DNA from: a bacterium
GTDB taxonomy: Bacteria > Desulfobacterota > Binatia > DP-6
Length of the DNA: 64,000 nucleotides
Direction of reading: 5' to 3'
NCBI GenBank assembly: GCA_026129405.1
Contig: JAHCID010000006.1
Coordinates: 236,247-300,246, forward strand
Below the pieces are notes generated by a model that did not search any database, was not told where the DNA came from, and saw only the letters and a list, made by a program, of their open reading frames with translations. How positions within the stretch are numbered: the first letter of the stretch is position 1; each line of letters begins with the position of its first letter. The position numbers and the translations under genes were made by a program. Positions 55,589-64,000 of this stretch are shown in pieces.

Positions 55589-56144
55589 CGACCCGCTCGC
55601 ACTGCTGCGTGACGCCGGCGCCGCGTGCGCGGAGGCGGCGATCCGCCACGCCGTGATCGGTGCCGTGGCGCGCAACGCCTGGGCGACCCCCCGTGCGACG
55701 GCGGACCTGGATCTCGCAGCGATCGTTCCGGACCGGGCGGCTTGCGATCGCCTGGTCGCCGCGCTGGCCGCTCGCGGCATCGCCGTGCGCCGGACGGCGG
55801 GCGACGCCGCCGACGACGTCCCCGATCTGCTCCGCCTGGAGCGCCCGACGGGCATCGTGCGTCGCCTCGACATCCTGCCGGCGAAGACGCCCTTCGAGGT
55901 CGAGGCGGTGACCCTGGCGGTTCTCGCCGATCTTGGGTGCTCCGCGCGCGTCGTCACCCCGGAGCATCTGATCGTCTACAAGCTGATCGCCGGTCGGCCG
56001 CACGATCTCGAGGACATCGTCGAAGTGATCCGCACGCGTGAGCTCGACGGCCGGCCGATCGACGAGGGGCTCGTGCGCCGTTGGGCCACGGAGTGGGACA
56101 TCGTCGAGCGGCTCGAGGACGTGCTCGGGCGCGACCGGGCCTGA
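55581..56144 (+). CDS. Nucleotidyltransferase-fold protein (AbiEii/DUF6036-like)
   Basis: A 187-residue protein with a minimal nucleotidyltransferase fold. HAVIGAVARNAWATPRATADLDLAAIV places the T-x-D-L-D-L metal-binding acids as in AbiEii/MNT-type enzymes; EHLIVYKLIAGRPHDLEDIVEV is the usual helical part. GTG start. The overlapping small gene upstream suggests a two-gene module, perhaps a toxin-antitoxin or abortive-infection pair. A housekeeping nucleotide-transfer role cannot be excluded. Confidence 0.65.
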   Translation: MADDPLALLRDAGAACAEAAIRHAVIGAVARNAWATPRATADLDLAAIVPDRAACDRLVAALAARGIAVRRTAGDAADDVPDLLRLERPTGIVRRLDILPAKTPFEVEAVTLAVLADLGCSARVVTPEHLIVYKLIAGRPHDLEDIVEVIRTRELDGRPIDEGLVRRWATEWDIVERLEDVLGRDRA

Positions 56145-56246
56145 GCTGCAGGGCGACGCACGAGCCCGACTCGGGTCGGGCAGCGGGGCTCGCGCCGCGT
56201 CTTCCCGGTTGCGTCCCGCGCCCCACGCCCACTATTGAGCGCGGCG

Positions 56247-57123
56247 ATGCGACGCCCTGCGCGCTGGCGCACGATCGCGTTGACGCTCGCGTTCGCCGGC
56301 GTCGCCGCCGCGGCCGCCGCCACGGTGTCGACCGGCGGGACGGCGCGATCCTGGTGGACGGCAGCATCCACCGCCTGCCGGCTCGCGGGACCCCCCAGAT
56401 CACGGGCGCCGTGTTCCAGGAAGGGTCCTGCGTGGTGGACCTCGGGCTCCACTACCCGGGCGTGATCGGCAAGGTGCGCGCCCTCTCGACGCGGCTTCGC
56501 TTCCCGTTCGCGCCGGGGTCGCTCGCCGCTGCTCGACAGGTGGTCGCGCACTACGGCAGCGGCCTTCGTGCCGAGCCCGACTTCTTCCACGGCCGTGGCG
56601 ACGGCAGCGACCCCGAAGACCTCAGCCGCTGCTCGAGCTGCGGTTTCGAAACCATGCCTACGTCTTGCACTGCCCGCAGTGCGGAAGCGCGCTCCAGTCG
56701 CGCCGCTTCGGCATCGTCCTGACGATCTGCGGCGCATTCGTCGCCGTCGTCATGGGACTCGTGCTGACCTACGCGATGCCGCTGCTGCTCGCCCCCGGCC
56801 GCCGCATCGGCGGTACGGCGTTCAGCGGGACGCCGGCGCAAGCGACGGCGATTCTGGTCTTCCTCGGGACGGTCTTCGCGTTCGGCGTGGCGACGCTCGG
56901 CACCGCCTTTCCAGCTTGGCGGTCGCTGGACTTGGCGACGAGCTGGACACCGGCGCCACGCGCGGCGGCGCCCTGCTTCCGCCGCGACGCTCGCGCCCCG
57001 GAGTCCGTGGGCGCCGCGCGACCTCTCCACGCAACGGCCGACGCTTCGACGCGGCCGGCGTCTCCGCCGTGCGACTCGCGCTCCTGGTTCGCGCCCGGGG
57101 GCAGAATGTCGGCGACGCACTGA
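56247..57123 (+). pseudogene. Frameshifted gene: exported part, broken zinc ribbon, membrane segments
   Basis: Coding-like sequence continues through three frames. A signal peptide (MRRPARWRTIALTLAFAGVA) in the first frame is followed in a second frame by DGAILVDGSIHRLPARG ... FFHGRGDGSDPEDLSRCSSCG. A third frame then gives YVLHCPQCGSALQSRRFGIV and two hydrophobic segments (GAFVAVVMGLVLTYAMPLLL and ATAILVFLGTVFAFGVATLG). The two CxxC halves of one zinc ribbon lie in different frames about 35 nt apart. Two frame changes (near 56330 and 56650) suggest decay or assembly errors. The rest up to 57192 shows nothing else. Confidence 0.5.
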
Positions 57124-57192
57124 GCGGCGCAGCGAACCATGGACGCCCCTTCGCATTGACGGTCCCCGCGCCGGCCTCGTACACGACCATTC

Positions 57193-59943
57193 GTGGGACT
57201 CCATCGCCGTGCCGCTCCCGTCGTCCTCGCCCTTTCCTTCCTGGCGCCCTTCGCCGCTCCGGCGCAGGGCGCCGCATCGCCGGAGCAGAAATGCCAGGCG
57301 GCGACGGCGAGCGTCGGCCGCGCGCTGCTCGCCCGCTCGCTGGCGTCCGCCGGCCGCTGTCGCCAGGCGATCGGCCGCGGCACGCTGGCGCCGGACACGG
57401 ATTGTCTCGCCCGGGTCCGCGGCAGTGCCGCGGCCCGCGTGACCAGGCGCCTCACCCGGAAGTGTACGGACGCGACCGCCCGCAACCTCGCGCCCGGCGG
57501 CGAGTGCGACGGCGTGACCACGATCGCTGCCCTGGTCGCCTGCCTGCGCACGACCCACGAGACCGAGGCGGCCACGCTCATGGGCGTCGCGGACGCCGGC
57601 CGGCCGACCGCGTCCGCACGCGCGCGGCGGTGCCAGCGCAAGACGTCGGCGGTCGCGGCCACGACCGCGCTCACGCGACTGCGTCTGCTCCAGCGCTGCA
57701 AGCTGCGCCCGCCGCAGGATCTCGCGCCGGGAACGGCGTGCAGCGCGCACCCGGCGACCGCGACGCGGCTGGAGGCGGCGCGACGCGCCGGCCTGCGCAA
57801 GATTACCGCGGCCTGCGACGACGCGCCCTACCTCGGCCCGCCCTGCGCCGGCGGCGGGAGCGTCGCCGCCGCGGCGGAGTGCGTGCTCGCGGCGGCCGAG
57901 GCGGCCAGCGCCGGCGCCCTCGCCGCGGAGTTCCCGCACGAGGGATTCTGCGGCGACGCGACGGTCGCGGTGGAGGCGCGCCTCGACGAGCTGCTGGCGC
58001 AGATGACGCTCGAGGAGAAGCTCGGGCTCATGCACGGGACCGGCGCCATGGTCGGCGGCGTGTGGCAGGTGGCCGGGGTGCCGCGCCTCGGCGTGCCCGC
58101 GCTGGGGCTGGTGGACGGGCCGCGCGGGGTGAGCGCCGCCACCGGCCGCAGCACCACGTTCCCGGTCGGCATGGCGCGTGGCGCCACCTGGGACCCGGCG
58201 CTGGAGGCCCGGGTCGGCGAGGTCATGGGAACCGAGGCACGGGCGCGCGGCGCCGGCGTGCTGCTCGCGCCGACGATCAACATGCTCCGCCATCCCCGTT
58301 GGGGACGGGCGCAGGAGACCTACAGCGAAGACACGCATCTGCTGTCGCGCATGGGCGTCGGCTTCGTCCGGGGCGTCCAGCGCCGCGCCATCGCCAACCC
58401 GAAGCACTTCGCGGCCAACAGCATCGAGGACACCCGCTTCAACGTGAACGTCGTCCTCGACGCCCGCACGCTGCGCGAGATCTACCTGCCGCACTTCCGC
58501 AGCGCCGTCCGCGAGGGCAACGCCGGATCGGTGATGACCGCCTACAACAAGGTGAACGGCGCCTACTGCGCCGAGAATGCCCCACTGCTCCGCGACGTCC
58601 TGAAGGGCGACTGGGCCTTCCAGGGCTTCGTCGAGTCCGACTGGGTGCTGGGAACACGCAGCACGCTGGCGTCGCTCGACGCCGGCCTCGACATCGAGAT
58701 GCCGGGCGACACCTATTTCGGCGCGCCGCTGGCCAACGCCGTCGCGAAGGGCCAGGCGTCGCCGGCCAGCATCGACGCCGCCGTCCGGCGCGTGCTCCGC
58801 GCCGAGGTCTGCTTCCGGCTCGACACCGACCCGCCCCGGGTGGACCCGGCGCGCGTGGAGACCGCGGAGCACGGGGCGACGGCCCTCGAGGTCGCGCGCA
58901 AGGGCATCGTGCTGCTGAAGAACGCCGGCGCCCTGCCCATCGCGCGCGCGCAGGCGACCTCGATCGTGGTGGTCGGCGATCTCGCCGACGTCGCCAACCT
59001 CGGCGATACCGGCAGCAGCGCCGCGCTGCCGACGGTCGCGATCACTCCGCTCGCCGGGATCACCGCGGCCGCCGGCGAGGTCACCGTCTCGCACGTGGCA
59101 TCGGGCGCGCTGTCGCCCGACGATCAGACACGGATCGCCGCAGCCGACGCCGTCGTCGTCGTCGCCGGCCTCACCGCCGCCGACGAGGGCGAGGGCCTGA
59201 TCTCCGGCGGCGACCGCGATTCGCTCGCGCTGCCGGCCGGACAGGACGCGCTCATCGCGGCGGCGGCGGCACTGAACCCGCGCACCATCGTCGTCCTCGA
59301 GGGCAGCGGTGCGCTCACCATGCCGTGGCTGGACGACGTCGGGGCCGTCCTCATGGCGTGGTATCCGGGCCAGGCGGGCGGCACCGCCATCGCCGAGATC
59401 CTGTTCGGCGACGTCGTTCCGTCGGGCAAGCTGCCGGCCAGCTTCCCGCGCGCCGAGGCCGACCTGCCGCCCTTCGACAACGTCGGCCTCACCGTGCCGT
59501 ACGGCTACTTCCACGGCTATCGCTGGCTCGACCGCACCGAGGTCGCGCCGCTCTTCCCCTTCGGCTTCGGCCTCTCGTACACCTCCTTCGCGTACGCCAA
59601 CCTCACCGTCTCCTCCCCGACGCTCGCGCCCTACGGCCGGCTGCGGGTGACGGCCGACGTCACCAACACCGGCACGCTGGCCGGCGACGAGGTGGCGCAG
59701 CTCTACGTCGGCTACCGCGGCTCGGCCGTCGAGCGCGCGGTGCACGACCTGAAGGGCTTCGCGCGCGTGACCCTCGCCCCCGGCGAGACCCGCACCGTGG
59801 CCTTCGATCTGCGCGCCGCGGACCTCGCCTACTGGGACGGCGCCGCGGGCGCGTGGGTGCTCGAGCCGATCACCTACGAGGTGCGGGTCGGCTCGTCGTC
59901 ACGCGACCTGCCGCTCGAAGGGGCGGTGACGGTGGCGCCGTAG
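57193..59943 (+). CDS. Secreted GH3 beta-glucosidase with Cys-rich N-terminal region
   Basis: A 916-residue exported glycoside hydrolase family 3 protein. The signal peptide (about 1-27) is followed by ~230 residues with spaced cysteines (EQKCQAATA, AGRCRQAIGRG, CLRTTHETE, RCKLRPPQ) and no known fold. The GH3 barrel begins near 260 (LDELLAQMTLEEKLGLMHG) with nucleophile D483 in FVESDWVLG and KHFAANSIEDTR. The alpha/beta sandwich and a C-terminal Fn3-like domain (LPFGFGLSYTSFAY, VARVTL-type strands) complete it. It probably removes terminal glucose from beta-glucans. GTG start. Confidence 0.86.
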   Translation: MGLHRRAAPVVLALSFLAPFAAPAQGAASPEQKCQAATASVGRALLARSLASAGRCRQAIGRGTLAPDTDCLARVRGSAAARVTRRLTRKCTDATARNLAPGGECDGVTTIAALVACLRTTHETEAATLMGVADAGRPTASARARRCQRKTSAVAATTALTRLRLLQRCKLRPPQDLAPGTACSAHPATATRLEAARRAGLRKITAACDDAPYLGPPCAGGGSVAAAAECVLAAAEAASAGALAAEFPHEGFCGDATVAVEARLDELLAQMTLEEKLGLMHGTGAMVGGVWQVAGVPRLGVPALGLVDGPRGVSAATGRSTTFPVGMARGATWDPALEARVGEVMGTEARARGAGVLLAPTINMLRHPRWGRAQETYSEDTHLLSRMGVGFVRGVQRRAIANPKHFAANSIEDTRFNVNVVLDARTLREIYLPHFRSAVREGNAGSVMTAYNKVNGAYCAENAPLLRDVLKGDWAFQGFVESDWVLGTRSTLASLDAGLDIEMPGDTYFGAPLANAVAKGQASPASIDAAVRRVLRAEVCFRLDTDPPRVDPARVETAEHGATALEVARKGIVLLKNAGALPIARAQATSIVVVGDLADVANLGDTGSSAALPTVAITPLAGITAAAGEVTVSHVASGALSPDDQTRIAAADAVVVVAGLTAADEGEGLISGGDRDSLALPAGQDALIAAAAALNPRTIVVLEGSGALTMPWLDDVGAVLMAWYPGQAGGTAIAEILFGDVVPSGKLPASFPRAEADLPPFDNVGLTVPYGYFHGYRWLDRTEVAPLFPFGFGLSYTSFAYANLTVSSPTLAPYGRLRVTADVTNTGTLAGDEVAQLYVGYRGSAVERAVHDLKGFARVTLAPGETRTVAFDLRAADLAYWDGAAGAWVLEPITYEVRVGSSSRDLPLEGAVTVAP

Positions 59944-59953
59944 CGCGTCCGTC

Positions 59954-60014
59954 CGCGCGCGACGCTCGCATCGCGACTTCCTCGGCCGCATCGCCGCCCG
60001 CCGGGTCGCGCGCG
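59954..60014. terminator. Long-loop inverted repeat between converging genes
   Basis: CGCGCGCGAC (59954-59963) / GTCGCGCGCG (60005-60014) with a 41-nt loop. Weak as a terminator; the low-complexity arms could arise by chance. Confidence 0.25.
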
Positions 60015-60021
60015 CCGGCGC

Positions 60022-61140
60022 TCAGCGCAGATCCCGTCCGAGCACGTCGACGATGCGCCCGGCCGCATGGCCGTCGCCGTACGGCGAGACGCCGCGCGCC
60101 ATCGCGCGGTACGCGTTGGCGTCGGTGAGCAGCGTGGCGACCGCCTCGACGATCCGCTCGCGCACCGGACCGACGAGCCGTACGACGCCCGCGTCGACCG
60201 CCTCCGGGCGCTCGGTCTCGTTGCGCAGCACGAGGACCGGCTTGCCGAGCGCCGGCGCCTCCTCCTGCACCCCGCCCGAGTCGGTCACGACCAGGTACGC
60301 CGCCGACATGGCCGCGACGAAGGGCTCGTAGTCGAGCGGCGCCACGAGGCGGATGCGGGGATGTCCACCGAGGATGCGCTCCGCCGGCTCCTTGACGTTG
60401 GGGTTCGGGTGCACCGGGTAGAGCACCGCCAGGTCGGTGAAGTGGTCGGCCAGCTCGCGCACGGCCGCGAACACCGCCTCCATCGGCGCGCCGAAGTTCT
60501 CGCGCCGATGTGCGGTCATCAGGAGCAGACGCTTGCCGGCCGCGAACCCGAGGTCGACGCCGCGCGCACGCGGGGCGACGCTGAGGAGCGCGTCGATCAC
60601 GGTGTTGCCGGTGACGTGCACCGTCGCCGGGTCGATGCCCTCGCGCAGCAGGTTCGCGCGCGCGGTTGCGGTCGGCGCGAAGTGCCAGCGTGTCACCCGG
60701 CTCGCGAGCACGCGGTTCGCCTCCTCCGGGAACGGGTAGCCGAGGTCGCCGGTGCGCAGCCCGGCCTCGACGTGGCCGAACGGGATGCGCCGATAGAACG
60801 CCACCAGCGCGGCGCAGAGCACCGTCGTCGTGTCGCCCTGCGCCAGCACGGCGTCGGGCCGCGCGCGCGCGAAGGCGGCGTCGAGGCCGGTGATCAGCTG
60901 CGCGGTCAGCGCGGGGAGCTGCTGGTTCGGCCGCATGACGTTCAGGTCGTCGTCGGCGCGGATGCCGAAGAGCTGCATCACCTGATCGAGCATCTCGCGG
61001 TGCTGCGCGGTCACGAGGACGTAGGGACGCGCCCAGCGCTCGCGGCGGAGCGCCTCGATCACCGGCGCCATCTTGATCGCCTCGGGGCGCGTGCCCACCA
61101 CGCAGACGATCCTCTGCTGCCCATCTCGCTCGTCCGTCAT
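60022..61140 (-). CDS. wecB: UDP-N-acetylglucosamine 2-epimerase
   Basis: A 372-residue non-hydrolysing epimerase producing UDP-ManNAc from UDP-GlcNAc. [60 protein letters not shown] and VTDSGGVQEEAPALGKPVL are the family signatures in order. It overlaps the DUF4434-like gene by 4 nt. UDP-ManNAc feeds surface polysaccharide synthesis; in E. coli the same enzyme (NfrC) supplies the NfrA/NfrB exopolysaccharide, which suits the NfrA-like gene upstream. Confidence 0.95.
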   Translation of the reverse strand: MTDERDGQQRIVCVVGTRPEAIKMAPVIEALRRERWARPYVLVTAQHREMLDQVMQLFGIRADDDLNVMRPNQQLPALTAQLITGLDAAFARARPDAVLAQGDTTTVLCAALVAFYRRIPFGHVEAGLRTGDLGYPFPEEANRVLASRVTRWHFAPTATARANLLREGIDPATVHVTGNTVIDALLSVAPRARGVDLGFAAGKRLLLMTAHRRENFGAPMEAVFAAVRELADHFTDLAVLYPVHPNPNVKEPAERILGGHPRIRLVAPLDYEPFVAAMSAAYLVVTDSGGVQEEAPALGKPVLVLRNETERPEAVDAGVVRLVGPVRERIVEAVATLLTDANAYRAMARGVSPYGDGHAAGRIVDVLGRDLR

Positions 61141-62216
61141 CGGTCCCCCGTTCTCCGTGATCGCGGCCGCGCTCCGCGCCCGGCCGTGCAGCGCCCGACG
61201 AAGTCCCGGTACGCCGCGTACGCCCGCCCCGCCGCCGCGCCGCCGAACGGGCTCAGGTAGTCCGGCACGCTGAACCCGACGACGGGTCCGGTCGCCTCGC
61301 GCCAGGCGATCCCGAGCTGGCGCTCGACGCGGCCGAGCGGTGCCGGCACGGCGGCGAACGCCGTCCCGGCCTCGGGGCTCGTCGCGTCGAACAGCTCGAC
61401 CACCACGCCGAGGCGCTTGCCGTGCGGGTCGAGCGCCGCGCGCAGTCGCGGCAGGTACGCGGGCAGATCGTCGAGCCCGAGCTTGCGGGCACCGATGCCG
61501 TCCTGGAACAGCAGCAGCGTGAGCGGCGCCCGCGCCGCGACCGTGCCCCAGAGCGCGGCCACCTGCCCGGGCGTTCCCCAGCCCTGCGCGAACCCCGAGA
61601 CCGCGATCCCGGCGCCGGGCGCGAGCGGCGCCAGCTCGCGGCCGAGCGTCGCCAGGTAGTCGGCGACGAGCGCGGTGCGCTCGGCGTCGAGCCAGTTCCG
61701 GTCGTCCACCTCGTCGGGCACGTACCAGCCCGCGAACGACGGCCGGCCGGCGACCGCCGGCGCGAGCGCCCGCGCCACGGCGAGGTTCGCGAGCCGGCGG
61801 CGCGCGAGGAAGACGTCGACCTCGTTCGCCGGCCGCGCGCGATCGATGCCCGCCCACCAGCCGGCGTCGTGCGCGAGCCCGAGCCAGACGCGCATGCCGT
61901 GCTGCTCGGCGAGCGCGAGCAGCAGGTCGACCATCGGCACGTCGTCCGCACGCGGCGGATCCTGGGCGTAGAACGCCACGCCGTCGGCCAGGGTCCACTG
62001 CACGAAGACCTGCGCGACGCCGACCGCCGCCATGTCGGCGAACAGACGCTCCCAGTCCGCCCGCGGGCGCAGGGCGTCGGCCCGCGTGAGCTGGAGGAAC
62101 GAGCCGTCGATGCCCCGGCACGCGGCAGCGGTACCGGCGGACGCCTCCGTGACGGGCTGCGCGAGCCCCGCGAGGAGCAGCACGATCGCGAGGACGCGCG
62201 CGACGATCCGCTCCAC
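61137..62216 (-). CDS. Exported DUF4434-like (putative glycoside hydrolase fold) protein
   Basis: A 359-residue exported protein. The signal peptide (VLAIVLLLAGLAQPV) is followed by a TIM-barrel-like domain matching DUF4434: GSFLQLTRADALRPRADWERLF, VFVQWTLADGVAFYA, RVWLGLAHDAGWW and FAGWYVPDEVDDRNW, where the acidic pair could be catalytic. GTG start 1 nt after the NfrA-like gene stop. It may trim or process the exopolysaccharide made by this locus; no activity is established for the family. Confidence 0.72.
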   Translation of the reverse strand: MERIVARVLAIVLLLAGLAQPVTEASAGTAAACRGIDGSFLQLTRADALRPRADWERLFADMAAVGVAQVFVQWTLADGVAFYAQDPPRADDVPMVDLLLALAEQHGMRVWLGLAHDAGWWAGIDRARPANEVDVFLARRRLANLAVARALAPAVAGRPSFAGWYVPDEVDDRNWLDAERTALVADYLATLGRELAPLAPGAGIAVSGFAQGWGTPGQVAALWGTVAARAPLTLLLFQDGIGARKLGLDDLPAYLPRLRAALDPHGKRLGVVVELFDATSPEAGTAFAAVPAPLGRVERQLGIAWREATGPVVGFSVPDYLSPFGGAAAGRAYAAYRDFVGRCTAGRGARPRSRRTGDR

Positions 62217-62217
62217 G

Positions 62218-64000
62218 TCAGAACCTCACGATCGCGGTCAGCGACAGGGTCAGGTCGCGGCCGTCGCTGTTGTAGGCGTCGTAGCCGATCCGCGGCAGCA
62301 GCTCCGCGCTCGACTGCCAGTCGTGGTACGTGTCGGCGCGGAACAGCCAGCGCAGCACGACGCCGAGCCCGAAATCGACCTCCTGGAGATCGCGCCCGTC
62401 GCCCACCTGGAAGCGGCCGCGGCCGTAGAGATGCGGCGTCACCATGGTGCGGTCGCCGTAGACGTTGAACGTCATGCCCTGCCGGGCCTCGGTGTAGAGG
62501 AACCAGTCGCGCGGTCCCTCCATGGTCCGCGCCACGTCGGCGTAGAGCGTCGTGTACCACCAGCGCGCCACGCCGGGCTGCATGGCGTAGCCGTGCTGCC
62601 AGCCGAGCGTGCCGCGCAGGAGGACGTTGTCCTGCGCTTCGTCGCCGACGCCGAACAGCCGCTCGGCGCTGAGGTAGCCGTCGACCAGCGACAGCGGCTT
62701 GTAGCGCACGCCGAGCGTGACGACCGTGGTCTTGCCGCGCGGCTCGATGGAGTTCACCTCCTGCTCGAACAGGGTGCGCGAGATGACCTCGAAGACGCGG
62801 CCGTCGCGGTAGCCGATCACCGGCGGGCGAACCGCGAGCTCGGCGCCGCCCTGCGATTTGCTGGCGCCCGCCGACAACGGCGCCACCGCGCCCACCTCAC
62901 AGTTCCGGGTCCCGAAGCAGATCGACGTGTAGGCGAGCAGCGAGAAGCGCCGCGACAGCTCGCTGACCTCCCGGCGCATCGCCAGGCGGCGGGCGTCGAG
63001 GTCGGCGCGCTCGGCGGCGTCGTGCACCGGGTAGAGCGGCGTGTTGTCGATCGCCTGCTCGAGGAGCGCGATCGCGTCGTCGTTGCGGACCTGCTTGACG
63101 CGCACGTAGGCGAGGTCCTCGTACAGCGCCAGCTGGTCGCCGTCGGCGTCGAGCGATCGCGCCAGCTCCCGGCCCGCGTCGTCCCAGCGCCCGACGGCCT
63201 GGTAGGCGTAGCCGAGCGTCGCGGCGTGCTCCGGCACGAACGGGCCGCTCGCGAGCGAGCGCTCGAGCGGCGGGATCGCCCGCTCGGGCTCGCCCTGGTC
63301 GAGATAGACGAGGCCGAGCTCGTACTCGCGGCCGGGCGTGGGCTCCTGCGCCAGCGCCTCCTCGAGGTCGCCTGCCGCCGCGCGCAGGAGCTCGTCGCGA
63401 CGCGGCGTCGTCTCCGCCTCGCCGGCGGGCAGGCGCGCGGCGCGTGCCCGCGCGATCGCGGCACGCTCGCTGAACCACACGGCGGATCCATCCGCGGACA
63501 GCGATCGTGGATCGAGGGTTGCGAGCGTGGCCGCGGCCGCGTCGAGATCGCCGTCCTGACGCTGCTCGCGTGCGAGCGGGAGCACCAGGGCGGGCTCGAA
63601 CGCGATCGCCTGCGCCGCGGTCCACGCCGCGGCGGCGCCGCGATGCTGCCCGAGCTCGGCGCGCAGGTAGCCGAGCGTCGCGAGGGCGGTGCGCCGCTCG
63701 TCCGATGCGAGGAGCGGCGCCGCGTCGAGCGCGCGTTCGATCTCCTCGACGGCGAGGCCGGGCTTCCCGAGCTTCGCGTAGGCGTAGCCCGCCCCGAGCG
63801 CGCTCCGCGGGTCGGGACGCTCGCGCCACGCCGCGCGGTAGGCCGCGAGGGCACCCGTGGCGTCGCCGCCGGCGAGCAGCAGATCGCCGCGTGCCTGCTC
63901 GACCGCGAAGCCGTCGCGACCGAGGCGGCGGGCGAGCTCGAGGCTCGCGAGCGCCGCCTCGCGCCGGCCGAGCTCAAGCTCGAGGTAGCCGCGCTCCTCG
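62218..64000 (-). CDS. NfrA/BcsC-like outer-membrane TPR beta-barrel protein, 5' end outside window
   Basis: The frame is open to the right window edge, so at least 593 residues are seen and the N terminus is missing. Repeated TPR-like helices (YRAAWRERPDPRSALGAGYA, YELGLVYLDQGEPERAIPPL, AATLGYAYQAVGRWDDAGRE) fill the first part. From about 63000 down, the chain becomes beta-strand rich (VVTLGVRYKPLSLVDGYLSA, TPHLYGRGRFQVGDG) and ends in LTLSLTAIVRF, a typical outer-membrane C-terminal aromatic residue. This is the plan of NfrA, PelB and BcsC exopolysaccharide secretins. The region near RRFSLLAYTSICFG looks NfrA-like. Next to wecB, an NfrA role is favoured. Confidence 0.78.
   Translation of the reverse strand, partial: EERGYLELELGRREAALASLELARRLGRDGFAVEQARGDLLLAGGDATGALAAYRAAWRERPDPRSALGAGYAYAKLGKPGLAVEEIERALDAAPLLASDERRTALATLGYLRAELGQHRGAAAAWTAAQAIAFEPALVLPLAREQRQDGDLDAAAATLATLDPRSLSADGSAVWFSERAAIARARAARLPAGEAETTPRRDELLRAAAGDLEEALAQEPTPGREYELGLVYLDQGEPERAIPPLERSLASGPFVPEHAATLGYAYQAVGRWDDAGRELARSLDADGDQLALYEDLAYVRVKQVRNDDAIALLEQAIDNTPLYPVHDAAERADLDARRLAMRREVSELSRRFSLLAYTSICFGTRNCEVGAVAPLSAGASKSQGGAELAVRPPVIGYRDGRVFEVISRTLFEQEVNSIEPRGKTTVVTLGVRYKPLSLVDGYLSAERLFGVGDEAQDNVLLRGTLGWQHGYAMQPGVARWWYTTLYADVARTMEGPRDWFLYTEARQGMTFNVYGDRTMVTPHLYGRGRFQVGDGRDLQEVDFGLGVVLRWLFRADTYHDWQSSAELLPRIGYDAYNSDGRDLTLSLTAIVRF

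Overview
The window is very GC-rich, gene-dense bacterial chromosome with short intergenic gaps and many 4-nt stop/start overlaps. Gene content suggests an uncultured deltaproteobacterium-like lineage such as Binatota (Candidatus Binatia) or a relative of Myxococcota. The support is a myxobacterial-style carotenoid operon with a CarA/CarH-type B12 repressor, ethylmalonyl-CoA pathway genes, an xerC-hslV-hslU block, and secreted hydrolases carrying Cys-rich N-terminal regions. The phylum assignment is inference; no rRNA, tRNA, CRISPR array or insertion sequence was recognised.

Left edge (1-5.7 kb): a compact three-gene set of a TerB-N/TerB-C protein, a BrxD-like P-loop ATPase and a short Lhr/BrxHI-like helicase, with base use visibly less GC-rich than its neighbours. 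It looks like an acquired defence or DNA-processing cassette and is the best candidate here for a little-described system. Next comes core housekeeping (5.8-21.6 kb): xerC-hslV-hslU, argB-argD-argF, a divergent PH-domain-like membrane protein, argG-argH, a lipoprotein, dapF-dapA-dapB, a secreted alpha/beta hydrolase, folK and a thermonuclease. From 21.7 to 27.3 kb lie a PAS/phospho-acceptor/receiver protein without a kinase ATPase domain, an aldo/keto reductase, a PduO-type cobalamin adenosyltransferase, a metallo-beta-lactamase-fold hydrolase, crotonyl-CoA carboxylase/reductase, a VOC protein and a conserved unknown.

From 36.5 down to 27.4 kb on the minus strand runs a ten-gene operon: crtE, crtI, crtB, crtD, crtC, a GT2 glycosyltransferase, crtYc, crtYd, an acyltransferase and a CarA/CarH-like MerR-B12 regulator. 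It should make a partly cyclised, hydroxylated carotenoid that is glucosylated and acylated. Its promoter is overlaid by four 11-bp-spaced direct repeats, the layout expected of a CarH-type operator. The regulator has an altered light-sensing motif and a frameshift near its 3' end.

The right half holds a thioredoxin-fold protein, a peroxiredoxin, ilvD, a large Cys-rich secreted protein, methylsuccinyl-CoA dehydrogenase, 3-hydroxyacyl-CoA dehydrogenase, a radical SAM/deazaflavin-nitroreductase-like fusion, a serine protease, a PP-loop protein of unknown role, a secreted hydrolase, a succinyl-CoA-ligase-like pair with a ferredoxin, a damaged AbrB/PIN pair, a hexose-6-phosphate mutarotase, a nucleotidyltransferase pair, a decayed zinc-ribbon gene and a secreted GH3 glucosidase. 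The right edge is an NfrA-like outer-membrane protein, a DUF4434-like protein and wecB, probably part of an exopolysaccharide locus continuing past 64000. Several genes have a sigma70-like promoter whose -10 box ends only about 6-11 nt before the start codon, suggesting leaderless mRNAs.
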